Assembly (NCBI RefSeq): GCF_900112185.1
Contig: NZ_FOKP01000021.1
Location: forward strand, 1-64,000
Reading direction: 5' to 3'
DNA: 64,000 bases
DNA from: Allobosea sp. CRIB-10
GTDB taxonomy: Bacteria > Pseudomonadota > Alphaproteobacteria > Rhizobiales > Beijerinckiaceae
Part shown: piece after piece, positions 42,862-52,630 of the stretch
Layout: each line of letters opens with the position of its first letter
Numbering within the stretch: the stretch's first letter is position 1
Notes under the pieces: model-generated
The model's database searches: none
Told to the model about the DNA's origin: nothing
What the model saw: only the letters and a program-made list of their open reading frames with translations
Made by a program: the position numbers and the translations under genes

Positions 42862-43845
42862 GTGGCGGCAACTCACCAGAAATCGGAGGCGATCCTTCGC
42901 GGCGCTCGCATGCTGCGCACGGCCCTTGGGCCGGCGATCGCCCAGTTTCTGGAAGACCCCGCGATCGTCGAGGTGATGCTCAACCCCGATGGGCGGCTCT
43001 GGGTCGACCGGCTTTCCGAAGGACTTTCCGATACGGGTGAGCTGCTGTCACCCTCGGACGGCGAGCGGATCATCCGTCTGGTCGCCCACCATGTCGGCGC
43101 CGAGGTTCATCCCGGCGCCCCGCGTGTCTCGGCCGAGCTGCCCGAGACGGGGGAGCGGTTCGAAGGACTGTTGCCGCCGGTCGTGTCCGCGCCGGCCTTC
43201 GCGATCCGCAAGCCAGCCGTGGCCGTGTTCACACTCAACGATTATGTCGCCGCGGGGATCATGGCGGCGGATCAGGCCGAGACGCTGCGTCAGGCCGTCG
43301 CCGACCGTCGCAACATCCTCGTCGCCGGCGGCACATCCACCGGGAAGACCACACTCACCAATGCGCTGCTCGCCGAGGTCTCGAAGACCTCGGACCGCGT
43401 CGTCCTGATCGAGGACACGCGCGAACTGCAATGCGCCGCGCCCAATCTGGTCGCGATGCGGACCAAAGACGGCGTCGCCTCGCTATCCGATCTCGTGCGC
43501 TCGTCGCTCCGCCTGCGCCCCGACCGCATCCCGATCGGCGAGGTGCGCGGGGCCGAGGCCCTCGACCTGCTCAAGGCCTGGGGCACCGGCCACCCCGGCG
43601 GGGTCGGAACGATCCACGCCGGCACCGCCATCGGCGCGCTGCGTCGCATGGAGCAGCTCATTCAGGAAGCCGTCGTCACCGTCCCGCGCGCGCTCATCGC
43701 CGAGACGATCGACCTCGTCGCCGTGCTCACTGGACGCGGCGCATCGCGCCGCCTCGCCGAACTCGCCCGCATCGAGGGCCTTGGCCCCGACGGCGACTAC
43801 CGCGTCACCCCCGCAAGACAACCCCTCACAGGAGATCCGTCATGA
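42862..43845 (+). CDS. trbB: T4SS ATPase TrbB (VirB11)
   Basis: A 327-residue hexameric ATPase of the mating channel. Walker A GGTSTGKTT is near residue 155, followed by VLIEDTRELQC (Asp box), RLRPDRIPIGEVRGAEALDLLKAWGTGHPGG (Walker B and His box). The start is GTG with GGGGACGAC upstream. It is the first gene of the trb operon and overlaps trbC by 4 bp. Confidence 0.95.
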   Translation: MAATHQKSEAILRGARMLRTALGPAIAQFLEDPAIVEVMLNPDGRLWVDRLSEGLSDTGELLSPSDGERIIRLVAHHVGAEVHPGAPRVSAELPETGERFEGLLPPVVSAPAFAIRKPAVAVFTLNDYVAAGIMAADQAETLRQAVADRRNILVAGGTSTGKTTLTNALLAEVSKTSDRVVLIEDTRELQCAAPNLVAMRTKDGVASLSDLVRSSLRLRPDRIPIGEVRGAEALDLLKAWGTGHPGGVGTIHAGTAIGALRRMEQLIQEAVVTVPRALIAETIDLVAVLTGRGASRRLAELARIEGLGPDGDYRVTPARQPLTGDPS

Positions 43846-44174
43846 TCCAACATGCCCTGCGTGTCCGCCGCCATATCGCGACGGCGGTATCCGTCACCTT
43901 CGTCTCGCTGGCGCTCGCGCCGGCCGCCCACGCCTCCGGCTCCTCGATGCCGTGGGAAGCGCCGCTGCAATCCATCCTCGAATCGATCGAGGGGCCGGTC
44001 GCCAAGATCATCGCGGTGATGATCATCATCATCACCGGCCTGACGCTGGCCTTCGGCGACACGTCGGGCGGCGCGCGTAAGCTCATCCAGATCGTCTTCG
44101 GCCTGTCGATCGCCTTCGCCGCGTCCAGCTTCTTCCTGTCCTTCTTCTCGTTCGGCGGCGGGGCGCTCGTCTGA
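43842..44174 (+). CDS. trbC: Pilin TrbC (VirB2)
   Basis: A 110-residue pilin precursor. The signal region ends near PAAHASGSSMPWEAPLQ, and two membrane helices follow (IIAVMIIIITGLTLAFG and IVFGLSIAFAASSFFLSFFSF). Probably processed by the TraF peptidase. Its stop overlaps the start of trbD by 1 base. Confidence 0.93.
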   Translation: MIQHALRVRRHIATAVSVTFVSLALAPAAHASGSSMPWEAPLQSILESIEGPVAKIIAVMIIIITGLTLAFGDTSGGARKLIQIVFGLSIAFAASSFFLSFFSFGGGALV

Positions 44175-44455
44175 TGGCGGACGGCGTCGACCATGGCGGC
44201 GAGCTGCCGGGTTTCTCGGTTCCGGTTCATCGGGCGCTAACCGAGCAGATCCTGCTCGGCGGTGCTCCGCGCTCACTCGCCATTCTCAACGGCACGCTGG
44301 CCGCAGCGCTGGGTCTCGGCCTTCGCCTCTGGCTGGTCGGGCTTGGCCTCTGGGCGATCGGCCACTTCGCAGCCGTCTGGGCTGCCAAGCGCGATCCGCA
44401 GTTCGTCGACGTCGTGCGCAAGCATCTGCGCATCCCCGGCCACCTGTCGGTTTGA
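44174..44455 (+). CDS. trbD: TrbD (VirB3)
   Basis: A 93-residue inner-membrane protein with ELPGFSVPVHRALTEQILLGGAPRSLAILNGTLAAALGLGL, then a second hydrophobic stretch LWLVGLGLWAIGHFAAVWAAKRDPQF. This is the VirB3-type layout. It lies between trbC and trbE as expected. Confidence 0.93.
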   Translation: MADGVDHGGELPGFSVPVHRALTEQILLGGAPRSLAILNGTLAAALGLGLRLWLVGLGLWAIGHFAAVWAAKRDPQFVDVVRKHLRIPGHLSV

Positions 44456-44467
44456 AGAGCGACGCCG

Positions 44468-46924
44468 ATGATGAACCTCGCCGAATATCGCAATCGCAAC
44501 ACCCGGCTCGCCGACTTCCTGCCCTGGGTCGCTCTGGTCGGCGAAGGGATCGTGCTCAACAAGGATGGCAGCCTGCAGCGCACCGCGCGCTTCCGCGGCC
44601 CCGACCTCGACAGCGCCGTGCCGGCCGAGCTGGTCGCCGTCGCCGGCCGACTCAACAACGCCTTTCGTCGCCTCGGCTCCGGCTGGGCGATCTTCGTCGA
44701 AGCGCAGCGCCATGGCGCCGCGACCTACCCGGCAAGCATGTTCGCCGATAGCGCATCCGCGCTCGTTGACGCCGAACGCAAGGCCGATTTCGAGGAGGCC
44801 GGGGCGCATTTCGAGTCCAGCTACTTTCTGACGTTCCTATATCTACCGCCAGCTGAGGACGCGGCGCGTGCCGAGACCTGGCTCTACGAGGGTCGCGACC
44901 ACGCCGGCGTCGATGCGCATGAGATCCTGCGCGGCTTCGCCGACCGCACTGATCGCATCCTCCAGCTCATCGACGCCTTCATGCCGGAATGCGCCTGGCT
45001 CGATGACGGCGAGACGCTGACCTATTTGCATTCGACCGTATCGACGAAGCGGCATCGCGTGCGCGTCCCCGAGACGCCGATGTATCTCGACGCACTGCTC
45101 GCTGATCAGCCGCTGATCGGCGGGCTGGAGCCGCGCTTGGGCGATGCCCATGTCCGCATCCTCACCATTGTCGGCTTCCCGACCGCGACCACACCCGGCA
45201 TTCTCGACGAGCTGAATCGGCTGGCCTTCCCCTATCGCTGGTCGACGCGCGCCGTTCTGCTCGACAAGACTGATGCGACCAAGCTGCTGACCAAGATCCG
45301 GCGGCAATGGTTCGCCAAGCGCAAATCGATCGCCGCCATCTTGAAGGAGGTGATGACCAACGAGGCCTCCGCCCTCGTGGACACCGATGCGTCCAACAAG
45401 GCGGCCGATGCCGACATGGCGTTGCAGGAGCTGGGCGCGGACTATGCCGGCCAGGCTTACGTGACCGCGACGATCACCGTCTGGGACGATGATCCGCGCA
45501 TCGCCGCCGAGAAGCTGCGGATGGTCGAGAAGGTCATCCAGGGCCGCGACTTCACGGCGATGCCCGAGACCATCAACGCCGTGGACGCCTGGCTCGGCTC
45601 ACTGCCCGGCCATGTCTACGCCAATGTCCGCCAGCCCCCGATCAACACATTGAATCTCGCCCACATGATCCCGCTGTCGGCAGTGTGGGCGGGACCGGAA
45701 CGGGACGAGCATTTTGCAGCGCCCCCACTGCTGTTCGGCAAGACCGAAGGCTCAACCCCGTTCCGGCTTTCCATCCATGTCGGCGACGTCGGCCATACGC
45801 TGATCGTCGGCCCGACCGGCGCCGGCAAGTCGGTGCTGCTGGCGTTGATGGCGTTGCAGTTCCGGCGCTATCGGCAGTCGCAGGTTTTCGCCTTCGACTT
45901 TGGCGGATCGATCCGCGCCGCCGCGCTCGCCATGCGCGGAGACTGGCACGATCTTGGCGGTGGCCTCACCGAAGGCTCAGACGACAGCGTGTCGCTTCAG
46001 CCGCTCGCACGGATCGACGACGTCGCCGAGCGCGCCTGGGCCTCCGACTGGTTGGTCGCGATCCTGGCGCGCGAGAGCGTGCCGGTCACCCCCGAGGTGA
46101 AGGAGCACCTCTGGTCGGCCCTGTCCTCGCTGGCCTCCGCACCAATCGCCGAGCGGACGTTGACGGGTCTATCCGTCCTGCTTCAGTCGAACGACCTGAA
46201 ACAGGCGCTCCGACCATATTGCGTCGGCGGTCCCTATGGCCGTCTGCTCGACGCCGAGGCCGAGCATCTGGGCGAGGCCAATGTCCAGGTTTTCGAGACC
46301 GAAGGGCTGATCGGCACCGGCGCGGCTGCCGCTGTGCTCGCCTACCTCTTCCACCGCATCGAGGACCGCCTCGACGGTCGCCCGACGCTGCTGATCGTCG
46401 ATGAAGGCTGGCTGGCCCTGGATGACGAGGGTTTCGCGGGGCAGCTCCGCGAATGGCTGAAGACGCTCCGCAAGAAGAACGCCAGCGTCATCTTCGCCAC
46501 GCAGTCGCTGTCGGACATCGACGGGTCGGCGATCGCGCCGGCCATCATCGAAAGTTGCCAGACCCGCATCCTGCTCCCGAACGAGCGCGCCATCGAGCCG
46601 CAGATCACCGCCATCTATCGGCGCTTCGGCCTCAACGATCGCCAGATCGAGATTATGGCCCGCGCCATGCCCAAGCGCGACTATTACTGCCAGTCCCGGC
46701 GCGGCAACCGGCTGTTCGAACTGGGTCTGTCGGACGTCGCGTTGGCGCTTTGCGCCGCCTCGTCGAAGCAGCACCAGGCGCTGATCGCCGAGGTTCACGC
46801 CCGCAGCGGCACCGACGCGTTCCTCGCCGAGTGGCTTGCCGAGAACCGGCTTGGCTGGGCGGCCGACCTGATCGCCGACCTCACCAACGTCACCCCCCAA
46901 ACCGATCCGGAGGCACGCCCATGA
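44468..46924 (+). CDS. trbE: T4SS ATPase TrbE (VirB4)
   Basis: An 818-residue ATPase powering pilus assembly and transfer. Walker A VGPTGAGKSVLL is near residue 447, Walker B LLIVDEGWLALDD near 640, followed by FATQSLSDIDGS and LLPNERA. The N-terminal CagE/TrbE region starts LAEYRNRNTRLADFLPWVALV. Start at either of two adjacent ATGs. Overlaps trbJ by 4 bp. Confidence 0.95.
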   Translation: MMNLAEYRNRNTRLADFLPWVALVGEGIVLNKDGSLQRTARFRGPDLDSAVPAELVAVAGRLNNAFRRLGSGWAIFVEAQRHGAATYPASMFADSASALVDAERKADFEEAGAHFESSYFLTFLYLPPAEDAARAETWLYEGRDHAGVDAHEILRGFADRTDRILQLIDAFMPECAWLDDGETLTYLHSTVSTKRHRVRVPETPMYLDALLADQPLIGGLEPRLGDAHVRILTIVGFPTATTPGILDELNRLAFPYRWSTRAVLLDKTDATKLLTKIRRQWFAKRKSIAAILKEVMTNEASALVDTDASNKAADADMALQELGADYAGQAYVTATITVWDDDPRIAAEKLRMVEKVIQGRDFTAMPETINAVDAWLGSLPGHVYANVRQPPINTLNLAHMIPLSAVWAGPERDEHFAAPPLLFGKTEGSTPFRLSIHVGDVGHTLIVGPTGAGKSVLLALMALQFRRYRQSQVFAFDFGGSIRAAALAMRGDWHDLGGGLTEGSDDSVSLQPLARIDDVAERAWASDWLVAILARESVPVTPEVKEHLWSALSSLASAPIAERTLTGLSVLLQSNDLKQALRPYCVGGPYGRLLDAEAEHLGEANVQVFETEGLIGTGAAAAVLAYLFHRIEDRLDGRPTLLIVDEGWLALDDEGFAGQLREWLKTLRKKNASVIFATQSLSDIDGSAIAPAIIESCQTRILLPNERAIEPQITAIYRRFGLNDRQIEIMARAMPKRDYYCQSRRGNRLFELGLSDVALALCAASSKQHQALIAEVHARSGTDAFLAEWLAENRLGWAADLIADLTNVTPQTDPEARP

Positions 46925-47691
46925 CCCGTTCCGTTCAATTCCGCTCGCGCGCGCTGCGTCTGACCGCCGCGCTGCTGGCCGCGCCGATCGCGCTCTCGCC
47001 AATCCTCAGCACACCCGCCGCCGCGCAATGGATCGTCTACGATCCGACCAATTATGCGAAAAATGTCCTGACAGCGGCGCGCACCCTGCAGCAGGTTAAT
47101 CAGCAGATCACCCAGCTTCAGAACGAAGCGACGATGCTGATCAACCAGGCCCGCAATCTGGCGAGCCTGCCATACTCTTCTCTCCAGCAGCTTCAGCAGT
47201 CGGTTCAGCGCACCCAGCAGCTTCTGCAACAGGCGCAGGGCATTGCCTACGACGTCCAGCGCATCGACCAGGCTTTTACGTCTACCTACGGCAACGCGTC
47301 GATGTCCGCCTCCGACCAGGCGCTTGTGGCGGGCGCGCGCGAGCGTTGGCAAAACACGGTCGGCGGCCTGCAGGACGCCATGCGCGTCCAGGCCGGCGTG
47401 GTCGGCAACATCGACACCAACCGCGCCGAGATGTCGTCACTGGTCGGCCAGAGCCAGGGCGCGACGGGAGCGCTGCAGGCGACGCAGGCCGGCAACCAGC
47501 TTCTCGCCCTGCAAGCGCAGCAGCTTGCCGATCTCACCGCCGTCGTTGCCGCCAATGGTCGGGCGCAAAGCCTATCCGAGGCCGAGCGATCTGCCGCGGC
47601 CGAACAGGGTCGCGAGCAGCGCCGACGGTTCCTGACGCCGGGCACCGGCTATCAGCCCGGCAACGCCCGCATGTTCCCGAACGGCAACTGA
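46921..47691 (+). CDS. trbJ: TrbJ (VirB5)
   Basis: A 256-residue periplasmic T4SS protein. The signal peptide ends near STPAAAQ. The mature part has QWIVYDPTNYAKNVLTAARTLQQVNQQITQLQNE, a Gln-rich helical region typical of TrbJ/VirB5 pilus-tip proteins. Confidence 0.93.
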   Translation: MTRSVQFRSRALRLTAALLAAPIALSPILSTPAAAQWIVYDPTNYAKNVLTAARTLQQVNQQITQLQNEATMLINQARNLASLPYSSLQQLQQSVQRTQQLLQQAQGIAYDVQRIDQAFTSTYGNASMSASDQALVAGARERWQNTVGGLQDAMRVQAGVVGNIDTNRAEMSSLVGQSQGATGALQATQAGNQLLALQAQQLADLTAVVAANGRAQSLSEAERSAAAEQGREQRRRFLTPGTGYQPGNARMFPNGN

Positions 47692-47701
47692 GGGCGCGGC
47701 C

Positions 47702-48091
47702 ATGGACGGCAAGATGCTCGCCCGGCTTGGCGCTGTCGTGTTCGTGGCCGTCGCGATCACCGCGACCGCGATCGAGATGAACCGGAAAGAGGAAGTGCGG
47801 GAGGCGTGGCCGTCCGGCCGGACCACCCAAGCGCAGGGCGATCCGTTGCGCGACGAACTGATCCGCTGCCAGGTGCTCGGCGAAGCGGGGCCGCGCGATC
47901 CGGCGTGCCTGCGGGCCTGGGCCGAAAACCGCAAACGCTTCCTCGCGCCCGGCGCGCGACCTGCCGAGCGCTTGCCGGACATCCCGCCAGCGCCGCGAAA
48001 CACTCTCACACCCCAATCGGGCCACACCGATCAGCCGAGCTTCGAGCCCGCCGCACCGATCGCGCCGCCGCAGCTCGACGAGGCGAGATAA
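47702..48091 (+). CDS. trbK: TrbK-like entry exclusion protein
   Basis: A 129-residue protein with one N-terminal membrane helix (LARLGAVVFVAVAITATAIEM) and a short conserved part (DELIRCQVLGEAGPRDPACLRAWAENRKRF) with two Cys, then a Pro-rich tail. This is the TrbK-alt pattern. It probably blocks redundant transfer into cells already carrying the element. Confidence 0.82.
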   Translation: MDGKMLARLGAVVFVAVAITATAIEMNRKEEVREAWPSGRTTQAQGDPLRDELIRCQVLGEAGPRDPACLRAWAENRKRFLAPGARPAERLPDIPPAPRNTLTPQSGHTDQPSFEPAAPIAPPQLDEAR

Positions 48092-48095
48092 GATC

Positions 48096-49445
48096 ATGGG
48101 CGGTACCGGCGTCATTGACCATTTTCTTGAGGTCTTCACCCGCTACATCGATAGCGGATTCGGGCTACTCAGCGGCGAAGTCGCCTTCATCGCCACCACC
48201 CTGATCGTCATCGACGTGACGCTGGCGGCGCTGTTCTGGAGCTGGGGCGCCGACGACGACATCATGGCCCGCCTGGTGAAGAAGACGCTGTTCGTCGGCG
48301 TGTTCGCCTACATCATCGGCAACTGGAACAACCTCGCCCGGATCATTTTCGAGAGCTTCGCCGGCCTTGGCCTCAAGGCCAGCGGCACCGGGTTCACCAC
48401 GGCTGACCTCTTGCGCCCCGGCAAGGTCGCGCAGACAGGCCTCGACGCCGGCCGCCCGTTGCTCGACTCGATTTCGAGCCTGATGGGCTACTGGTCGTTC
48501 TTCGAGAACTTCATCCAGATCGCTTGCATGTTCCTGGCCTGGGCGCTGGTGCTGCTCGCCTTTTTCATCCTCGCCATCCAGCTCTTCGTCACGCTCATCG
48601 AGTTCAAGCTGACAACGCTCGCCGGCTTCGTGCTGATCCCGTTCGGCCTGTTCGGCAAGTCGGCCTTCATGGCCGAACGCGTGCTTGGCAACGTCATCTC
48701 CTCCGGCATCAAGGTGCTGGTGCTGGCCGTCATCATCGGCATCGGCTCGACGCTCTTCTCAGAATTCACATCCGGTTTCGGCGGCCAGAATCCGACAATC
48801 GACGAGGCGATGGCGATCGTGCTCGCCGCGCTGTCGCTGCTCGGCCTCGGCATCTTCGGCCCTGGGATCGCCAGCGGCATCGTCTCGGGCGGTCCGCAGC
48901 TCAGCGCCGGCGCCGCAGTCGGGACCGGCCTTGCCGCCGGCGGAATGGTCGCGCTGGGTGCTGGCGCGGTCGGAGCCGCCGCGTCCGGCGGTGCTTCACT
49001 TGCCGGGGGCGCAGCGGCCGCTGCACGCGGAGGCGCGGCCGTCGCAGGTGGGGCATCCACTGCCTACAGCATCGGCGCGGCCGGTCAGTCCGGCATGGCC
49101 GGAGTCGCGTCGGGCCTCGGGGGCGTCGCCAGCGCTGGTGGCAGCGCCGCGGTCTCACCGCTACGGCGCGCCGCATCACGCGCCGCCGAGAGCATGAAGT
49201 CGAGTTTCAACGCTGGCAGTCGCGCCGTATCGGAAGCTGCTGGCGGTTCCAGCGGTTCGACCAGCAACGATACCCTCGGTGACGGTGCCGGTTCATCGCC
49301 CGGAGGCGGTCCGCCCGCCTGGGCGCAGCGGATGCGCCGCTCACAGACCATGACCCATGCCGCACAGGCCACCGCGCACGCCGTTCGATCCGGCGACGCC
49401 CATGGCGGTGGCTCCTCCGTCAATCTTTCCGAAGGCGATCGCTGA
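48096..49445 (+). CDS. trbL: TrbL (VirB6)
   Basis: A 449-residue polytopic inner-membrane channel protein, with about six hydrophobic segments up to residue 330 (for example LVLLAFFILAIQLFVTLIEFKLTTLAGFVLIPFGLFGKS). A long Ala/Gly/Ser-rich tail follows. Overlaps trbF by one base. Confidence 0.94.
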   Translation: MGGTGVIDHFLEVFTRYIDSGFGLLSGEVAFIATTLIVIDVTLAALFWSWGADDDIMARLVKKTLFVGVFAYIIGNWNNLARIIFESFAGLGLKASGTGFTTADLLRPGKVAQTGLDAGRPLLDSISSLMGYWSFFENFIQIACMFLAWALVLLAFFILAIQLFVTLIEFKLTTLAGFVLIPFGLFGKSAFMAERVLGNVISSGIKVLVLAVIIGIGSTLFSEFTSGFGGQNPTIDEAMAIVLAALSLLGLGIFGPGIASGIVSGGPQLSAGAAVGTGLAAGGMVALGAGAVGAAASGGASLAGGAAAAARGGAAVAGGASTAYSIGAAGQSGMAGVASGLGGVASAGGSAAVSPLRRAASRAAESMKSSFNAGSRAVSEAAGGSSGSTSNDTLGDGAGSSPGGGPPAWAQRMRRSQTMTHAAQATAHAVRSGDAHGGGSSVNLSEGDR

Positions 49446-50128
49446 TGTTCAAACGACCCTCCACCCACTACGGCAAGGCCCCCGAACCAGAAACGCCCTA
49501 CCAGCGAGCCGGTCAGGCATGGGACGAGCGCATCGGCGCTTCGCGCATACAGGCTCGCAACTGGCGGACCATGGCCTTTGGCTCGCTGATCCTGTCGGCC
49601 GGCTTTGCCGGCGCTCTCGTCTGGCAATCGGCACGCGGAACGATCGTGCCGTGGGTGGTGCAAGTCGATAGTATCGGACAGGCCCAGGCGGTTGCACCGG
49701 CCGAGGCCGACTATCGTCCCACCGATCCGCAGATCGCCTTCCACCTGGCGCGCTTCATCGAGCAGGTCCGCTCGATTCCTGCCGACGCGATCATCGTGCG
49801 ACAGAACTGGCTGCGCGCCTACGACTTCACGACCGATCGCGGCGCCATGGCGCTGAACGACTATGCGCGCTCGAACGACCCGTTCACGCGCGTTGGTCGC
49901 CAGCAGGTCGCCGTTGACGTCTCCAGCGTGATCCGTGCTTCGCCCGACAGCTTCCGCGTCGCCTGGGTCGAGCGCCGCTACGAGAACGGCCAACTCGCCG
50001 AGACCACGCGCTGGACAGCAATCCTGACGATCGTCGTGCAGATCCCCCGCAATGCCGACCGGCTCAGGGCCAACCCGCTCGGCATCTACGTCAACGCCAT
50101 CAACTGGTCACGGGAGCTTGGGCAATGA
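49445..50128 (+). CDS. trbF: TrbF (VirB8)
   Basis: A 227-residue bitopic protein: cytosolic RAGQAWDERIGASRIQARNWR, membrane helix MAFGSLILSAGFAGALVWQSA, then a periplasmic VirB8-like domain (FHLARFIEQVRSIPADAIIVRQNWLRAYDF, VAWVERRYENG). Overlaps trbG by 4 bp. Confidence 0.94.
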   Translation: MFKRPSTHYGKAPEPETPYQRAGQAWDERIGASRIQARNWRTMAFGSLILSAGFAGALVWQSARGTIVPWVVQVDSIGQAQAVAPAEADYRPTDPQIAFHLARFIEQVRSIPADAIIVRQNWLRAYDFTTDRGAMALNDYARSNDPFTRVGRQQVAVDVSSVIRASPDSFRVAWVERRYENGQLAETTRWTAILTIVVQIPRNADRLRANPLGIYVNAINWSRELGQ

Positions 50129-51174
50129 AGCCGTCTTTCCGTAAAGCTGGAAATCCGGCTTCACACACACTTGTATTCCCGGCTCTCCGTAGAGCCGCAT
50201 TCCCGGTCGTTCTGCTAGCGGCGACCGCGCTCGCGGGCTGCGCGACCACCAATCCCCCGCCGGAGATTTCCTACGACAATGCGGCTCCGGCGGTGCAGAC
50301 CGTCGATCCACCCGCGCCGGTCACCGTGGTCGAGCTGCCCCGGCCGCTGCCGCTGCCTGGCCAATTGCAGCGTGTGGAGGAGACGCGGCGTGCCCCGGAG
50401 CCTTCTAATCCGACCGCTCGCGTCAACCAGGCAAACGAGGCGGCACGAGTCCAGCCGGTGCGCGACGGCTTCATTAACTCGATGCAGGTCTACCCTTGGA
50501 CCCAAGGGGCGCTTTATCAAGTTTATACCGCCGTCGGGCAGATCACCGACATAGCGCTCCAACCCGGGGAGCAGCTTGTCGGCGCAGGCCCGGTGGCCGC
50601 CGGCGACACAGTGCGCTGGATCATCGGCGACACCGAGAGCGGATCGGGGGCAACGCGCCAGATCCACATCCTAGTAAAGCCCACCCGCGCCGACCTGATG
50701 ACCAACCTCGTCATCAACACCAACATGCGCACCTATCACATGGAACTGCGCTCGACAGAGCGCACCTATATGGCGTCGGTCTCATGGCAGTATCCGCAAG
50801 ACCAGCTCATTGCGCTGCGCCGTCAGAACGCCGAGGCGCAAGCGGCCCAGCCGGTGGCGAGCGGCGTCGATCTCGCGAACGTCAACTTCCGCTATGCGAT
50901 CGAGGGCGACCGTGCGCCGTGGCGGCCACTGCGCGCCTTCGACGACGGACGCCAGGTCTTTATCGAGTTTCCGCGCGGCATCGGACAGGGCGAGATGCCG
51001 CCACTCTTCGTCGTCGGCCCCGAGGGCAACACCTCCGAGCTAGTGAACTATCGCGTTCGCGGCCACCACATGATCGTTGATCGTCTGTTCGCGGCTGCCG
51101 AACTTCGCTTCGGCTCCGGCCGCGAGCAGAAGCGCGTCAGGATCGTCCGCACAGACGGGAGGCCGACCTCGTGA
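50125..51174 (+). CDS. trbG: TrbG (VirB9)
   Basis: A 349-residue outer-membrane-complex protein. It is a likely lipoprotein (lipobox LAGC near residue 34). The VirB9 domain includes YPWTQGALYQVYTAVGQITDIALQPGEQL, ILVKPTRADLMTNLVINTNMRTYHMEL and FIEFPRGIGQGEMPPLFV. The N-terminal 30 codons have unlike base use and a perfect hairpin (GGCTCT/AGAGCC, 50181-50196), as if a short palindromic element had been inserted. Overlaps trbI by 4 bp. Confidence 0.94.
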   Translation: MKPSFRKAGNPASHTLVFPALRRAAFPVVLLAATALAGCATTNPPPEISYDNAAPAVQTVDPPAPVTVVELPRPLPLPGQLQRVEETRRAPEPSNPTARVNQANEAARVQPVRDGFINSMQVYPWTQGALYQVYTAVGQITDIALQPGEQLVGAGPVAAGDTVRWIIGDTESGSGATRQIHILVKPTRADLMTNLVINTNMRTYHMELRSTERTYMASVSWQYPQDQLIALRRQNAEAQAAQPVASGVDLANVNFRYAIEGDRAPWRPLRAFDDGRQVFIEFPRGIGQGEMPPLFVVGPEGNTSELVNYRVRGHHMIVDRLFAAAELRFGSGREQKRVRIVRTDGRPTS

Positions 51175-52391
51175 GAGAGAACCTGCCCCGGAATGAGGAA
51201 GTGCCGGACGACGATGCGCAGCCCCTGACCGGCGAGCCGGTCGGGCCTGCGCCGATGCGGTTGCGGGCCGAACCGCCCCGCGTCACCCGGTTATCGCGGA
51301 AGGTTCTCGCCGGCCTCGGTCTTGTCGCCAGCGTCGGGCTCGGAGGTGCGCTGATCTACGCGCTTCAGACCCGTGACGCCGGTCGGCCGAACGACGAACT
51401 CTATTCGACCGAGAACCGCTCGACCGCTGACGGACTGGCCGGCCTGCCGCGAGATTACAGTGGCGTGCCGCAGCTCGGTCCACCTCTTCCCGGTGACCTC
51501 GGCCGGCCGATCCTCAGTACCCAGGATCGCGGACAGCCGGTGCCCACACCCGGGACGGCCACCCCCAATCCCGGCATCAGCCCGGAAGAGCAGCGTCGCC
51601 TTCAGGAAATCGAGACCGCGCGCACCAGCCGTCTCTTCTCCGGATCGGAAAGCCGGGGCGCGCCCGCTGCTGCGGGAACTGCCCCAGCACCCTCGCCGGC
51701 GCCAGATTTGGCGAGCATTGGCCTCGCTCCGCCGCCCGCCACGCCCTCGGCGCAGGACCGGCAGAACGCGTTTCTGAACGCAGCGGCCGATCGCAGGACG
51801 GTTGCGCCCGATCGCGTCGCTGCGCCAGTATCGCCGAACGTCCTTCAGGCGGGAGCAGTGATATCCGCGGCGCTGATCACCGGCATCAGGTCCGACCTGC
51901 CGGGCCAGATCACCGCGCAGGTCACCGAAAACATCTACGACAGCCCAACCGGCCGTATTTTGCTCGTGCCTCAGGGCACCCGCGTCATCGGTCAATATGA
52001 CAACAACGTGCAGTTCGGGCAAAGCCGGGTGTTGCTCGTCTGGAACCGGCTGATCTTTCCGAGCGGCCGCTCGATCGTGCTCGAGCGCCAGCCTGGTGCT
52101 GACGCTGAAGGGTTCGCCGGGCTTCAGGATGGCGTCGATTATCATTGGTGGGATCTGGCCAAGGCTGCAGGATTGTCGACGCTGCTGAGCGTCGGCGCCG
52201 AACTCGCGGTCGACAACGACGATCGGCTCGTTCAGGCGATCCGGAACGGTGGGCAGGACACCATCAATGACGCGGGGCAGGAGATTGTGAGGCGCCAGCT
52301 CAACGTCGCGCCCACGATCACTATTCGGCCCGGATTTCCCGTGCGCGTTATCGTGGCGCGAGATCTGGTGCTGGAGCCATATGGAGGGTGA
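51171..52391 (+). CDS. trbI: TrbI (VirB10)
   Basis: A 406-residue protein bridging both membranes. It has a GTG start, one helix near residue 45 (VLAGLGLVASVGLGGALIYAL), a Pro-rich linker and the VirB10 domain: LQAGAVISAALITGIRSDLPGQITAQVTENIYDSPTGRILLVPQGTRVIGQYD, ending FPVRVIVARDLVLEPY. It is the last gene of the T4SS set. Confidence 0.95.
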   Translation: MRENLPRNEEVPDDDAQPLTGEPVGPAPMRLRAEPPRVTRLSRKVLAGLGLVASVGLGGALIYALQTRDAGRPNDELYSTENRSTADGLAGLPRDYSGVPQLGPPLPGDLGRPILSTQDRGQPVPTPGTATPNPGISPEEQRRLQEIETARTSRLFSGSESRGAPAAAGTAPAPSPAPDLASIGLAPPPATPSAQDRQNAFLNAAADRRTVAPDRVAAPVSPNVLQAGAVISAALITGIRSDLPGQITAQVTENIYDSPTGRILLVPQGTRVIGQYDNNVQFGQSRVLLVWNRLIFPSGRSIVLERQPGADAEGFAGLQDGVDYHWWDLAKAAGLSTLLSVGAELAVDNDDRLVQAIRNGGQDTINDAGQEIVRRQLNVAPTITIRPGFPVRVIVARDLVLEPYGG

Positions 52392-52630
52392 TGATGTCGA
52401 AGCTTAAGCTAGGCCCCATCGCGGACGAAAAGCCGGTTAAGATACAGGTCGAGCTACCCGCAGCTGTCCACCAGGATCTTGTTGACTACGCCCACCTATT
52501 GGGCCGAGAGCAAGGTCAGTCCGCTGTTGACCCAGCTCGGTTAATTGTCCCGATGTTACAGCGGTTCATCGCGACAGACCGTGGGTTCGCCAAAGCTAGG
52601 CGAGCGTTGACGCCGGGGAGCACCGATTAG
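52391..52630 (+). CDS. DUF2274 protein
   Basis: A 79-residue DUF2274 protein: LKLGPIADEKPVKIQVELPAAVHQDLVDYAHLLGRE, then DPARLIVPMLQRFIATDRGFAKARR. It looks like a ribbon-helix-helix DNA-binding protein and habitually closes the trb operon in this ICE family. Its 3' end overlaps the tail of the LysR gene on the other strand by 75 bp. Confidence 0.87.
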   Translation: MMSKLKLGPIADEKPVKIQVELPAAVHQDLVDYAHLLGREQGQSAVDPARLIVPMLQRFIATDRGFAKARRALTPGSTD

